Assembly (NCBI GenBank): GCA_963514095.1
Contig: OY741264.1
Coordinates: forward strand, 29,419,598 to 29,483,597
Origin: Eutrigla gurnardus
Lineage: Eukaryota; Chordata; Actinopteri; Perciformes; Triglidae
Length of the DNA: 64,000 nt
Reading direction: 5' to 3'
Position numbers and translations under genes: made by a program. Every line of letters begins with the position of its first letter. Positions within the stretch are counted from its first letter, which is position 1. The notes under the pieces were generated by a model that had not been told where the DNA came from, searched no databases, and saw only the letters and a list, made by a program, of their open reading frames with translations. Shown piece after piece: positions 47,141-59,674 of this stretch.

Positions 47141-50100
47141 AGTCATTTTCTCAGAGCCTTCCAGGCAATCGGACTTCTTTTTGCAACCAGAGGAGTCGCC
47201 CCCTGATGGCCATCCGAGAGAATGCAAGTTTGAAGCACTTCATTGGCTTCAAACACTGGATCCTCACCCTGCGAAGGCCTGTCCTGGATGTTTGAGGCAG
47301 ATACTGAAAAACATAAAGATACACTATTGTTTTTATCAGTTGACATTCAGTAGTGATATAACTGCTTCAATGTAATATTGGCCAGGCCAGTTTTTCAGTC
47401 TAGCTCTTGGGAGGGATGTTTACACTGGATTTTTCATTGAAGTAGCTGTCTGGTAAGTTTAAGGAGAAATCCTATCAAGGGACGGAGGTCAGGTGACCCA
47501 AAATCAGTGTTTGTATCCGGCTTTATTTTGAACTGACTAACAGGATGTTTTCGGGACAGGCAGTGCCTTAAACAAGTACTGTGTTCTGTTTCTCCCTTTC
47601 TCCCTCTTTGTCTTTTTTCTCTCCCAGAATCCTCTGGGCATTCATATTCACTGTCAGCCTTTCATCTTCTCCCCGCAGCACCTTCTGCATTAGTGATTTG
47701 GTTCAGAGTAGATCATTTATAAACATTAAAATTTTAGTACCTCTAACTTTTTGGCCGTTTTCTTGAGAAATATTTGCATGCATGTGCACAGAAATATTGT
47801 ACATTTAGAAAGTGAGAATTATTACAGGTGCGTAACAGTTCAAAAAGTCGTTTAGATATTCTAATGGGAATCAGATCTCAATTGAGGTACCCTTGCATGA
47901 AAAAAGACTAAGAGGTTCAATATTGATCTAAGGTCTTGGCTGAACCGCTTGCAATCACCTCAGTAATTCATCCAGGTTTCATAACGGCTGCATTAATTAA
48001 ACTACACCACTTCTTTGAATACACACATAATAATAAAACCATGTAATACCACTTTGGATTTAATCCAATAAGCAAACTATAAAAACATACAAGCCATTAG
48101 GGCAGCACCATCTTCATCCTCTCATTAAACAGACTGGACAGTGACTCACTATTGCCTCTGGAGGTACAAGTTTATTTAAATGCATATTATTCATATATGT
48201 AGTTGTGTACCTTGTGTATCAGCCAAAGACACAGGTATCAGTATTTTTTTTTACCCTGCTGTGAATTCATTCATACATTTAAAAGTTTTCTTTAAATGAT
48301 ATCCACTATAGATCTCAACACAGAAACATGGGAGTCTTCTCGATTTTGTTAACAATCGAAAAAAGCTCAATGTTGCTGTAGAAGCCAGTCAGAGGCAAGA
48401 ATCAGAAATGGAGCAAATTCCATGTTCCACTGAGAAAAATAACCCAGAGGCATAGTAACCGGATTTATGCAAAAGTGACCCAGAATCTGGAAGTGAACTA
48501 AAATAAACTGCTGAATGTTTTCAGGTTCCTAAAATGCGTAATCTTTATCTTTATTATTCAGGGAAAATGAACTGAATTATTATGCTCATTGTTTCTCACT
48601 AAGATGAAGTCACTTTTTTGTACCTTTTAGATTTTTTACCAACGAAGCAGATATTTTCGATATCTTTTTGTGCTGATGACTCACTAGTTTCATGCCCATC
48701 CAAGCCTTGGAAGTACTCCAACTGCCGGTCACCTGCTATTGTCTTTGCAGCAAATAAAAGGGACTTTTGATTTAGGAACACCCAAAATAACTCTTCCCAC
48801 ATGCATCTCAGTGGATGAAATGCCTCTCCCTCATCTCCATCTGGTCTGTTGCTTTTGTAAGGCACCTTTCTGTTCATTATCGCTTACTTAACCTACTTAA
48901 TATCTTGAGCCTGAAGCACTTTCAGTCCCCATATGTATAGATATTTGTCGTAAATATGTCTCATTTATCATGTGTATCATTGTTTTCACAAGAAGAAGAG
49001 ATGTGAAAACGGCTTCTTCTTTAGCCTCATACAGTAATTATTAAATTAATCCTTGAACATTGTGTTATTTGATAATCCAATTAACTTATAATCATGTAAA
49101 CATCGTAATCGATAAAAGCTGATCTTTGATTACTCCTGGTAATCGTTGCTGTGGCGTAGATGTGGATATACCTCGTTAGAAAGCTCCTCGGAAAATCGAA
49201 CCTCCTCTGGTGTTTCAGTGAAAGGCCTGTTGACATTTTATGTTTGAAAGCGTTGTGATAACAGGTGAAGAACGGTACCAAACGGCAGTTGGTGCAAAGT
49301 GGTTAACCACGGGTCCAATAGTGTTACGCTGAGAGTAAGTGGTCATTTAAAATGCTCTCCGTCTCCATGCAGCGGGTAAACAGAGCTGAGAGGCCACCGC
49401 GTGTTGGTTGGAAACGGCATCTGTGGAAGCCAGAGGTCATAAGGCTTATGTTCCCAAACATGTGGTGAAAAATAGCAAGGGGAGGCAATTTTAACATCAC
49501 ATATCATTAGACCTTAATTAGTAAAGTGGGCTTTAGGGACTGAGCTTCCCATCTGCCCGTCTTTGACATACCTCGTCCTTCACATCTCATCCGGAGAAAG
49601 AAAGTTGGAGCCTGTCACTGCATTACTGCATGGATACAAGTTTATCTGGCCATTGGGTGGTCTGTCCATGTATTAGTTTGTGTTCCAGCTGGTCAGTATT
49701 TGACTACCAATATGCTGACAGAATAAGGGATTCACAATGTGGCATTATCAGGTAAAAATCATAGTCTTGATAGTGAGGTCCTTTCACATTTAACACATTC
49801 AGTTTGACATTCACTAATTTTAGTTATGTCTACATACAAAAATTATGGAAACAAGTTCACATTTTCATAATTTTGGCATCATCTTGCATCAGTTCTCCTC
49901 ACAACCGTAGTAATCTCTTACAGTAATTATGACAAAGTGGACTAATTCATCGGCTAATTATGTGACATTTATAGTATGCTATGTTAATTAGCCTGATACG
50001 GTTGCGTTGTTTCCATTTAGCGAAAGCTAGCCAAAACATTGTGGATGTATTTCTAGGTGATGACATTATTTCCATGGCGTCTAATGTTAGCTATGACGTA

Positions 50101-52394
50101 TTTGAACTCTAGGACTACGTGTTTAGCCTTTCTAAGGTTTACATGATCTGTGCGAAAGTGCTGACATACATAACGTTAGTTTGTAATAGTTCTATTTTTT
50201 AATGCAAATTGAATAATATATTATTTTTTAATGCAAAGTTAATGTTAATATTAATTAAACAATTTGTTTTGACATTTCGCTAACATGGACGTGTACTTTA
50301 CTTGATCTGTTATACAGAACTTTAGCTACAGCGCTTGAGAAGGGGGCAAATGTCATGATCAGCACTGCCTTCTGGGTATTTAAAGTGCAGTTTGCCTCTA
50401 TGTTACACTCACGGTCTCACATCAGAGTTTTATTGATAACTGCTGCTGTGTTGCTACATGCTGTCTGACAATATCTACTGTTTATATGTGATATGCATAA
50501 TAGAGAATATCTGTGTCGCCATATCACAACACAGTCTCTCTCGCTCCACTTTGCTGCTCCGATGTTGTTGCATCATCAACAAGTAGCGTAGTACAAGTAG
50601 TATCTACTCTCTGGCATTGTCTTACCCAGAATTCCTCTTTTGCCCGTGTTATGCTCATCTCGCTTTCTCTCTCGCCCCTGATCCACATTTGGCATGGCTG
50701 GATGGGTCATCCTGCCAGTGGAGAACAGGGAGAGATTGTGCGCTGGCCTTCAGTATGTTCCCCCTTCAAGTCCTCTGGATGTGTGAGAAGCAGCTAAGCG
50801 ACAGTCTGGAGAGAGAGAGAGTGAGGTAATTGCTTCCCGGTGATGAGATGAATTGACATTCGCTTTTGCCTCGCCGCTGTTTATTTCCACCGTCTGCCCT
50901 CTCTCCGCCGAACGCAAGCCACGTCAGGAGTGTGTGTGTGTGAGACTGAAATGCATCAGCTCTCTCTTGAGTTAATACAATGGAGGGGCCTGTGACTGCG
51001 CTATTCAAATTGATACAGAATTGTCCATCCAAAGTGAAGGAGGGCGGCTTCTCCTCGGCTAACGCACTCTTTGATGGTATGTCTTACCGTCACGCTTCGG
51101 TGCGTCTGAGCGTCTCTTGCCTCCCGAACGCAGTGAAGAGAAAAGAACACATCCTGCACAACTGACAGGGTTTATTCTTTTTACTGTCAGAGCTATTTGT
51201 TAAACAACTACTCTTTGTTAATATTCAAAGAATTGTCACCGATGTGCATTTCTGTCTTTTTTTATTATTATTTATTTTTTATACATTTATATCAGCTATT
51301 ACTCTTCGTGGTGAAAGTTGATCTCAGGCAACACCAAAATAGACTGACAGCTCCTCTGAGGTGTATGGATGTGGATATTATATCAACGTGGAGGCCGCAG
51401 GTCGGGGGAGGAGGAGGAGGAGGAGGTGGAGGTGGAAGGGGGTGGGTAGAAGCATCTGACAAACATTTCTGTAGCACTACCTTCACAGCCATTCGTCAGC
51501 TTAGTGACTCCCCGTCCCTGCTCCTTGTCAGGCTTTGCTGTCACTGCTGTTGCGTGTTTGCATTTTTTCCCCCTGCAAAAATTCATTAGCAGAGGCATGC
51601 TGGAATGAAAAATAAAAAATAAAAAAAACACGTCTTTTTCTGCCTCATCAGTAAGATTCAAACTGAGCGTGAGTTACGTAAGCGCTGCTAAATTTATCAA
51701 TGCTCATTTCATGCAAAGCCTGAGCTCGCAGGCGCAGACTGTGATTTTTCAGAACGGAGGGGAGGCTTTTGTTTCCCTGCGAGCCGCTTGAGTTCTATTT
51801 TTATTCCTGGAAAAAAAAACACACACAATTTTTTTTCTTTTCTTTTTTTAAAAAGGTCATTCTAATTTTAGCCCTCTTTTTCTGGAAGGAAAGCGAGATG
51901 TGCGGCTTTGCACTCAAACGCGTTCAGACAATCAAAGCAGACTTCTGACAGCTCACGGCTTTTGGTTGCACAGTCAAGAGTTAATGGTTGGCACATGCAT
52001 ACGTGTGCACGTCACTCCTCTTCTTCATTGTGAGTGTGTGTGAGTGAATGAGGCAGAGAGGAAGGTTGGGAGTTTGATCGCCCGTAGTGAATAAACCTGA
52101 CGGTGCGTGAGTCTCTCTCTGAAAGTTGTCAGATTCAAAAGCGGTGAGTTCCTGAATCTCTGTACAGAATCTTGCTCCTCCATGAAACACACTAATTTGT
52201 CTTTCTTCTCACTTCTGACGACCTCCGCTGATGACATCCACTCTTTAAACCTTAACCTAAACCCCCGTCTGTTCCTAATTCCAGCACTTTAATCCCCCTC
52301 CCATCCTAAAGTTAATCCATAGTCTGTCAGTTTCCAGCCTTGAACTTCAAGAATACATATTTGTCACTTGGTTGTTTCTTTTTTTTTTTTTTTT
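47141..52394. other. Non-coding stretch
   Basis: No exon I can assign. The longest frames (for example 92 codons on the minus strand at 48599-48877) have no family resemblance that I can see. There is a GGA-rich tract at 51405-51440 and a small frame followed by GTATGT at 50980-51078 (see findings). Confidence 0.5.
51405..51440 (+). repeat. (GGA)n/GGT purine-rich tract
   Basis: GGA units followed by GGTGGA variants. Confidence 0.9.
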
Positions 52395-52683
52395 TGGATG
52401 ATACGTCTATCCATCATTCATATCCACTTTTCCTGTTCAGGGTCGTCGGAGGCTCACACTGGGCGTCTGAGGCGGGGCAGACAAGTTTCGACTGTCCATC
52501 ACACACACAACATATAGGCAGACAATCACTCACACTCACATTCACGCCACTGAGCAATTTAGAGTTTCCATTCCACTTAACCTGCATGTCTTTGGACTGT
52601 TGGTGGAAAATCCACACAAACGAGGGGAGAACACGCACACTCCTCACTCTCACAGCTGTAACGTTAACTACTGAGCACCACCT
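52395..52683 (+). repeat. Dispersed teleost repeat (ATCCATCC-to-CACTGAGCACCAC type)
   Basis: Ordered blocks CACTCACACTCACATTCACG, CCTGCATGTCTTTGGACTGT, AACGAGGGGAGAACACGCAC and ACTACTGAGCACCACC are hallmarks of one of the most abundant fish interspersed repeats, as I recall it. It follows a poly-T run at 52379-52395. Confidence 0.7.
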
Positions 52684-53623
52684 TGTTTTAATGCCTTTAT
52701 GTTTATTTTAAAATAAGTAAAAATACAGAATGATTCAAGCAATAATTCAATATGATAATGAATCTTCTTTCAGTAGAATTGTATTGTGATGAAATCATAT
52801 ATCGAGAAATCATGATATACAATTACGTTTTGGTCTAAATTGATAAAAACATCATTTGAATCAATTAAGAATTCACGTTTGTAGTTAAATCAAACTGTTG
52901 TCTTAAATTCAAACAAATTCAAATAAATGAAATCGTCTTTACCATGTGGTTATTTCATATCGACCATTCATGTATTGCATTACCAGAAAACATGATATTG
53001 TGAAATGTATCAGTCCTAATTCCAACATTAAGTCCATTGCAAGGTATGTTTATCATTAAAACCAGGTGAGGTGAGGGATGTGGGAAATAAAGTAATGTAA
53101 TTAAGATCCTCAATCAGGAGTTACCCACTCCTCATTGTTATGCAATTAATATTTTCTCAAATTACCACAAATTTGCACACTTAAACAGCTAAACGTTTCT
53201 GTTATACTTACAGTAATGGTTACAAGCTCCTCCAAAAAAAGCCAGAGTAAGCAAGGTCAGGATTTGCATCCTGCTGATCTGAGTCCTGCAGGATTCAACC
53301 AGCCCTGCAGCAATACAGGGTTTATTCTGCAGGACTGCCCAGGGCCCCTGTTTAAATGGTCTCAGGAAAATTACAAATATTTAGTAAATAAACGCATATA
53401 AATCGATGAGTATCTGTAATCAGAATAGGTAACGTTGGTTGCCATGACAATTTAATTACATTCATCAGGCCCTGAAATAGGCCTGCACGATATGAGGAAA
53501 ATCTGCGATGTGCGATACCATTGTTCAATATTGCGATGAGATATGACTTGCGATAAATAAACAAATATTGAAGTGTGCATATTAGCTATACAGTTCCTGT
53601 CTTTCTGCTATAATAGGTACACT

Positions 53624-54613
53624 CAGTGTTTCCCCTAGAATTTTTTTCAGGCCCGGTGGTACCCGCCGAAAAAACCCTATAAAGACGAGACGCGTGGGAT
53701 GGTGTATTGGTGCAGTTGGATTAAGTCAGGTGGCACAGCAAGCAGTCTGCAATTCTGCAATTATTATATTTGCATTCAACATTTTTGTTCAACCAGAGTG
53801 TATTCAAGGTTTTCAAGGATTCAAGGAGAGAGTGACTTATTAAGGTGCCAGTTGATGGAAATTATCCAAAATTAGGGGCTGGAATAATATGTCTGGAAAA
53901 TGAGGAGCATCACATTAATAGCTACAGATACTGTAAAACACTACAACGACATGAGTGCATATATTGTCTTATTTTATCAAGTAAAATATAAGTTATAGGT
54001 TTACTCAACAGCCTGGTAGTTCATAGAAATTCAGGTAGAAATAGGTTAACTCAGAGTTCCACAGCTTATCAAAAACAATCCTTATTTTATTAACATAGGC
54101 TGCCTAAGGGCGCGATCAGTAGCGTGCTCTGCATATATTTATATTAAACACTCGACCTGCATCAGCGAATGTGCGCACGAGCGGATCTGTGCGAGCAGGC
54201 AGCGCGAGGAAAGCGGATTTTGGACGGAGACACAGCGGCATTGTTCTTATAAATGCACCGGTCCGGTTCCGGTACCGGTCCGGTTCCGCTCACACCACGA
54301 GTCTAAAGAGTGCAACAGCTTGTCAAAATACAGTGTCAACTCCGTGTTTTCAAAGTAGAAAGCGACATCGTGGTGGTTTAACGAGGCGGAACGGCATCAG
54401 AACAACATCAAGCGTGTAAAGTACACGAAAAACGTAGCGGGAGCGCGCGGCGAGGATTGTTGCGGCCGCGCATCTTGCGGAGCAAGTCTACTGTGCTGCG
54501 CGGAGGCGCTCCTAATGTAAATGATTATTGATTTATGAATTAATTGATAGGTAGCTTATTTTTGGAGTATTGATTTATTTTTTTAGGCCTGTACAATGGT
54601 AGGGGAAACACTG
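53624..54613. mobile_element. Nested element with CAGTGTTTCCCCTA inverted ends
   Basis: CAGTGTTTCCCCTA at 53624-53637 is mirrored by TAGGGGAAACACTG ending at 54613. AGGCC motifs just inside both ends extend the similarity. The 990-bp interior is CpG-rich at 54105-54510, unlike the host element, and has no transposase frame. Flanks (GGTACACT and GTTGTGTT) do not match, so insertion may have been followed by a flanking deletion. Confidence 0.65.
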
Positions 54614-54820
54614 GTTGTGTTGCAGGTGGTGATGGAGGTTTGTTGTGTTTCCTCTGGAAGTTGCCACAGCTGTTCGGCATGTTTTACACAGTACCTGTGT
54701 TTGTAACACGTCGTCGCTACGGAATCCAAAATAACTCCAAATTGCAGAAGTGCAGTTCTTTTTCACCACAAGGTCTTCGTCAACCACATTTTCCTCGCTA
54801 TTCTCTCCTTTCTCCGCCAT
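54614..54820 (-). pseudogene. BED zinc-finger N-terminus of a hAT transposase, truncated
   Basis: Read on the minus strand from 54820, the frame begins MAEKGENSEENVVDEDLVVK and continues through the BED-finger core SAIWSYFGFRSDD, LCKTC (Cys45 and Cys48) and GNTTNLHHHLQHN (His63-65 and His68). These are the aromatic and metal-binding positions of ZBED/hAT BED fingers. The frame leaves transposase sequence at residue 69, exactly where the nested element's inverted end starts. No RNase-H or dimerisation domain remains, so it cannot encode an active transposase. Confidence 0.75.
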
Positions 54821-57805
54821 CGTGTTACATAGCCTCGCAGTCGCCACAAAATTAACACCAATTAATTTGAGGGTGGCTCCGGAACACATAGGACCCGGGG
54901 GAACATAGGACCCGGGGACGCTGCCGGCGCCGACGGCTAGCTGTTGCTTCATCTGATTGGCCAAATGGTGTGAATGCATGGCGCATGTATCCAGGGCTCC
55001 ATCTGATAGGTCAAATGTTCGCATGCTGGGTGTGAATACATGGCGCGTGTAAATAAAATTATTTTTATTCATCGCGTTTCAGGCATCTTTTGCGATGTGT
55101 TAACCGCGCATGTTCATATCGCGATGACGATGAAAATACGATTTATCGGTCAGCCCTACCCTGAAACTATTTGGGTCCCAGCCAACCCTGTTTATAATCA
55201 TATTTATGTGGTGTTATCCCTCAGAGCGTCATAATCTGACATTGTTCGCTACCACCCTTACAGTAAATGTTACAGTTGTTGACATTTCTCCCCCCCTCAC
55301 CTTTCCGCATGGTTGCACTGAGATCCCACACATCATAGAAACGAAACGTCTTCCTCACGCTCCCCAACAACAATCCGGTGACTCACCTCCCGTTTACCAA
55401 GCCTACGTGCACCCTGATTGTACTACAGCCCAGTTTTACATGTGAAACCGCTGCCTGGCTCTCTCCGCTGATCTGTACGTCTCCTATGATTTTTCAGAGG
55501 CATCACGAATCATTAAACATTTGCAACACAATCGGCGTTCCCACGTTCAAAATGGAGGAGGGGAGCTGTGCTGCGAGCAAGCCGCTGGATCCCGATCAAG
55601 TCTCTGTGCTAGGGATATGTTTTACAGACCACACTGCCTGTTACCATGACAACAAACAGAAATTTCCCTTCATTCACTTCACCCGAGTGCTTATCAACGC
55701 TGAAGCTATCCCCCCCCCCGAAGTTACTACCCGTCTGTCTGCTCCCAGCATCCTCGGGAGTTTGGGGAATACACTTCAATTGATCTCTTGGCGATGAGCA
55801 GAGGGAGACCGATCACATGACTAATTCAGATGTCAGTGTGATCTCCGCCTCGTTTTCGTCTCCCCTCCCGAGCGCTGTCGAGCTTCTCCAGCTACTGAGC
55901 GGAGCTGCGACGTGCTCAGCGGTGACCCAGCTGCACGACCACTCGGGCCCATCATGCATCACGGTCTGAGGAAGCTGTGCGGGGGGGAAACGCTCCGTCT
56001 GGTCTGCAGCCGAGGGACGAGCCAGGGTGAAAAAGGACACACTCGGTTGGGGCGCTTCCAGATGAGCAGAGGAAAAACACTTTTTTTTGGTCTCCAAACA
56101 AAAATAGACTGCCCTCGACCTTACCTTGAAGACCGCGGCGATGATGGGAGTGGAGATAAACTTACACGCCGTGGGAGGCCCCCCCGGACGCCGAAATGCC
56201 AGACCTGAAGAGTGCAAATGCCACAACAGACCTGTGGCCTGTTTTGGACACCTTGACCCTTGACCCTCCTCCCATTCTCACACCTTGAAGTGTCAGAGAT
56301 GAATGAAGATCAGTCAGAGGCTCTATTCTGGGTGAAGCGCTGCACTGAAGCCTCTCAGATTTGACATTTTGACAACAACTGGCACTTTCTGTTTTTTGAA
56401 AAATATTGAACGTCAGAAGGTTAATAATAGAAATAAAAGCAAGCAGGAAGCATTCAAGCACCAGCAATACGAGAACGAGCCCGTTCTCACCATGAAAACA
56501 TCTGACATCATCCACTTGAAGCTGTGAGAAGTGAAGCACATTTGGATTGGATTCACACTTAGGACAGTCTTATCAGATTAATAACACCTCATCCTGACAA
56601 CCCAAACTGTGATTTCTTCTCACTTTATATGCAGGAATATTCGGAACAAGCTGCTTAAGCCTCCCGACTTCTAAGCATCTGTTGGGCTGTGAGATAAATC
56701 CAATGCAAGTCACTCAAGGTTTGATGTGAATTTGTTGATTTAGGATTGAATGTTTTTTTTTGGTCTATTTCTCCAGCTCTAAAGATTCTCTCCCTTTTCC
56801 TGAGAATTGATCACACACTGGATGTTACTTTACATTATCTATTTGTATATAGATCTGTTGGTCTGTCTGTCTATATCTGTCTGTCGGAGATACATTTCAA
56901 TACCTCTGTGTCCCTGTAAATCATCTTTGACAGATAAACATTACAGCCCGACTGTAAAATGCTATATCTATCCTTGACAACACGTCTATTCGATGACATC
57001 GACTGTCAAATTTAATAAATTGAGAGTGAAAGGAGAATGCCAGGGGGAGTAAGTCCAAGGTCAGCGCCACTGGATCTAAGTGCAGAAGCTGGTAAATGTT
57101 TCCCTGGGGAGGTCACTGGCCTGAGTCCTGCTGCATTTGTCTGGCAGGAGGCCTGCTGACATTTTCTGGATGTAAAAGAGCAGTTTGTCTATCGCAGGGA
57201 GCGCAATTGTGGCTGACAACTGTTCCACCCGCAGCCCTGCGACAGAAGCATTGTTTGTAAAGGGAGAGGGCAGGTACATTTTTGGGATTTGGCCGATTGG
57301 GTTTCAGGGGCCGGCAGCATACAGTACGGCGGCGTTGGGTTTCCTTAGCGGAGGGGGAAACGCTGAACGCCAAATTCACTGGCGAGCAGCCTCCAACCAT
57401 GTGGCGAGATATTGTTGCCTGTCAGGTGTTGCCTTACACCTCTGAGTGATGTGTTCTCTTCCTGGTAGACGGCAGCAGACACTGACGGAGGCAACAGGAG
57501 CTGTGACAAGTAGGAAGCCGAGAAGTTGCTGTGACAGAACGCAGACTACTGGGAGTTTGTTTAAGTTTAGAATTATACTCAGATTATTAGGTTATTGTTC
57601 CTCAGCCCCCGTATACACTGAAACAAGTCCTTTCTTCCCTCTAAAGGAATTCACACACTGAAGTTGTTTTTTCCGTATGATTCATTTGCATGTTAATATA
57701 TCTCACAGAAAGTTGATATGAAAAAGTGACTCTTTGCAAATAAAGGCATCAACCAATCGTGACGCGTCGTAACGGACATTATCAAAATGCACACTGTAGT
57801 TTACG

Positions 57806-57822
57806 ACAACAGGGGGGCGCTG
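57806..57822 (+). promoter_or_regulatory. Possible CTCF-like site
   Basis: ACAACAGGGGGGCGCTG resembles the CTCF core (CCASYAGRKGGCRS), with three mismatches in the left half. It is isolated, so confidence is low. Confidence 0.2.
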
Positions 57823-59623
57823 TAGTCCAGATGTAGTCTGTAGACGGCAAACTTTTCCATTCTTTTCAACCTTGAAAAGGGCAGCACGTACCAGGTCCAC
57901 TCCCTCTGTTCTTCCCCTTCACAATCAAATCACAATACAGAACTTTTTATCAGAGAAAAATCCACTTAGAGCATTTCACTAAAAGGAAATTAAATCAAAT
58001 ATCTTACATTAGCTCAGGCTACCTGCCTGATGCTGCTCTAGGATCCTGGTACTTAATCTGCCTGCAAATCTATTTGCAAACATGCATGAATAGTTTAGAC
58101 AAGAAATATTCACAGTATTTTTTTAAGCATGTTCTTGTCGTTTTTTCATCACGCCCCTGCTGTGCAAAAGCCATACAAAGTTTACTAGTGAGTGTGCAGT
58201 GTTATAATACTTTGATTCTGAGACTGCATTTAAATCGTGGAGCACAATGTCCCTATTCTGCACACAACACCACCCATGGTCCAACTGCATACGCTCCATC
58301 AATTCTAAACAACACGAGTATGGAAACCAAAAACGTTTTACAATACGATATAAATCACAATAACACTGGTGAACAATGCAAGCACGCAGATAAAATGAGA
58401 ATTATGTTCATGCGGTCTATCCTCTGGTGCATGCTGGGAGTTTTTATTTCTCGTGCCTATACCTCAGGATGTTACAATATGAAGCACCAGCAATTTAATT
58501 CAATCCAGATTAGGAGAAATACAATGAAAGTACGAAAATACAACATATTTATTTAGAGAGAGAGAGCACAGAAAGTAACACATGTTGTCTCAGCATGGCT
58601 TATTTGTTCACATTCATAGTTTATGCAAGCACACAAACACAAGAGCAAGAGAGTCGTTCTTCAGGCTCGCTCACGATGACGAAGCAGTCGTCTGAATGAG
58701 TGGTGTGTCGTGTGTGTGGCAGGCATTTAGTGCTCGTTAGTGGGGTTGTGTGTATATGTGTGTGTGTCTTTCTGTGATTGTACAGGACAGACATTGTGTA
58801 CCTTGTCTTGTTTTATATATCTTCAACGCTGGTCTAACTTTCCTCCCCGCGACCCGATCCCAGAGTCAAGCATCGACCTCTCATGGTCGCCGTCATGCAC
58901 CACAAACTCATGACAAAGCTCTTTTAGTGCCGCAAAGGTGTGTGGGTCATTAAAGATAATAAATATCTTTTTTTCCACAGGCTGCAGGGTTTTGGTTGAA
59001 GGTGAACATCCTCTCAGGACTGTGTGTGTCTTTTTGCGTCACCGGCTTGATGGATGAACTGGTGTTTGTCCAAGAGTCAAGTAATTGCCCCACCACGACG
59101 GCCCCCGTTTAAAATATTTAAACGGTGTCGAACACGAACGGGCCCCAGCGTCGAGTTTCAAAAGCGAGCGCCATAAAAGGCCCTGGATGAAAACGTTCTG
59201 TCACTGTGATGCTTGGCCCCCCGCGGGAGGAGCTGATTCTGTCCGACGGACGCAAGCCATGTACGTAAACATGTCAGAACAGTTTGGCAGGAGGCAAACA
59301 AAACGGTAAACCGTGAGCAAAATAACAAATAAGTGTACATTCCAGTGAGAAGTGAGAGTCGTGGTAACATCTAAGAAATGTAACGGCAAAAAAAGCACAT
59401 CTTAAAAACACTTGTTTTCTGAATTTTTATTGAATATATTATATTTTTCTTTAATCAACATTGCACATATTCCATTTTTTTCAATCACATCTCATATTGC
59501 TGTCTACAAAATGTTATGAATGTAGAAAATCCAGAAGTCGGAAGGTTTACCAAAAAATAAAACGAAGAAAAAAATCAAATAAAAAAGGAGAATTAAGGTC
59601 AGAAGTGACAAGCTCCGAAGATA

Positions 59624-59674
59624 CAGAGAGAGAGAGAGGGATAGAGAGAGAGTGAAAGAGAGAGAGAGAGAGAG
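59624..59674 (+). repeat. (GA)n microsatellite
   Basis: GA units with GGGATA and GTGAAA interruptions. Confidence 0.93.

Larger units (their letters stand above)
53470..55166. mobile_element. hAT-type DNA transposon with 8-bp target duplication
   Basis: CCCTGAAA at 53470-53477 and again at 55159-55166 is an exact 8-bp direct repeat, as hAT elements make. It brackets inverted termini TAGGCCTGCACGAT (53478) and the complement of TAGGGCTGACCGAT (ending 55158). Subterminal ATATCGCGATGACGATG and GCGATGAGATATGACTTGCG stretches are typical of fish hAT elements. The 1,681-bp body carries a BED-finger transposase fragment on the minus strand and a second inserted element at 53624-54613. Confidence 0.85.

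Noticed and set aside
48599..48877. 92-codon minus-strand open frame
   Set aside because: No recognisable motif, splice context or promoter; compatible with chance in a 64-kb window.
55378..55797. 139-codon plus-strand frame as a gene
   Set aside because: No domain, promoter or splice signals; GC composition alone explains the open frame.
58981..59112. Possible last exon after CTTTTTTTCCACAG with a hydrophobic frame (FWLKVNILSGLCVSFCVTGL)
   Set aside because: The acceptor is strong, but the frame matches nothing I know and there is no upstream exon to join it to.
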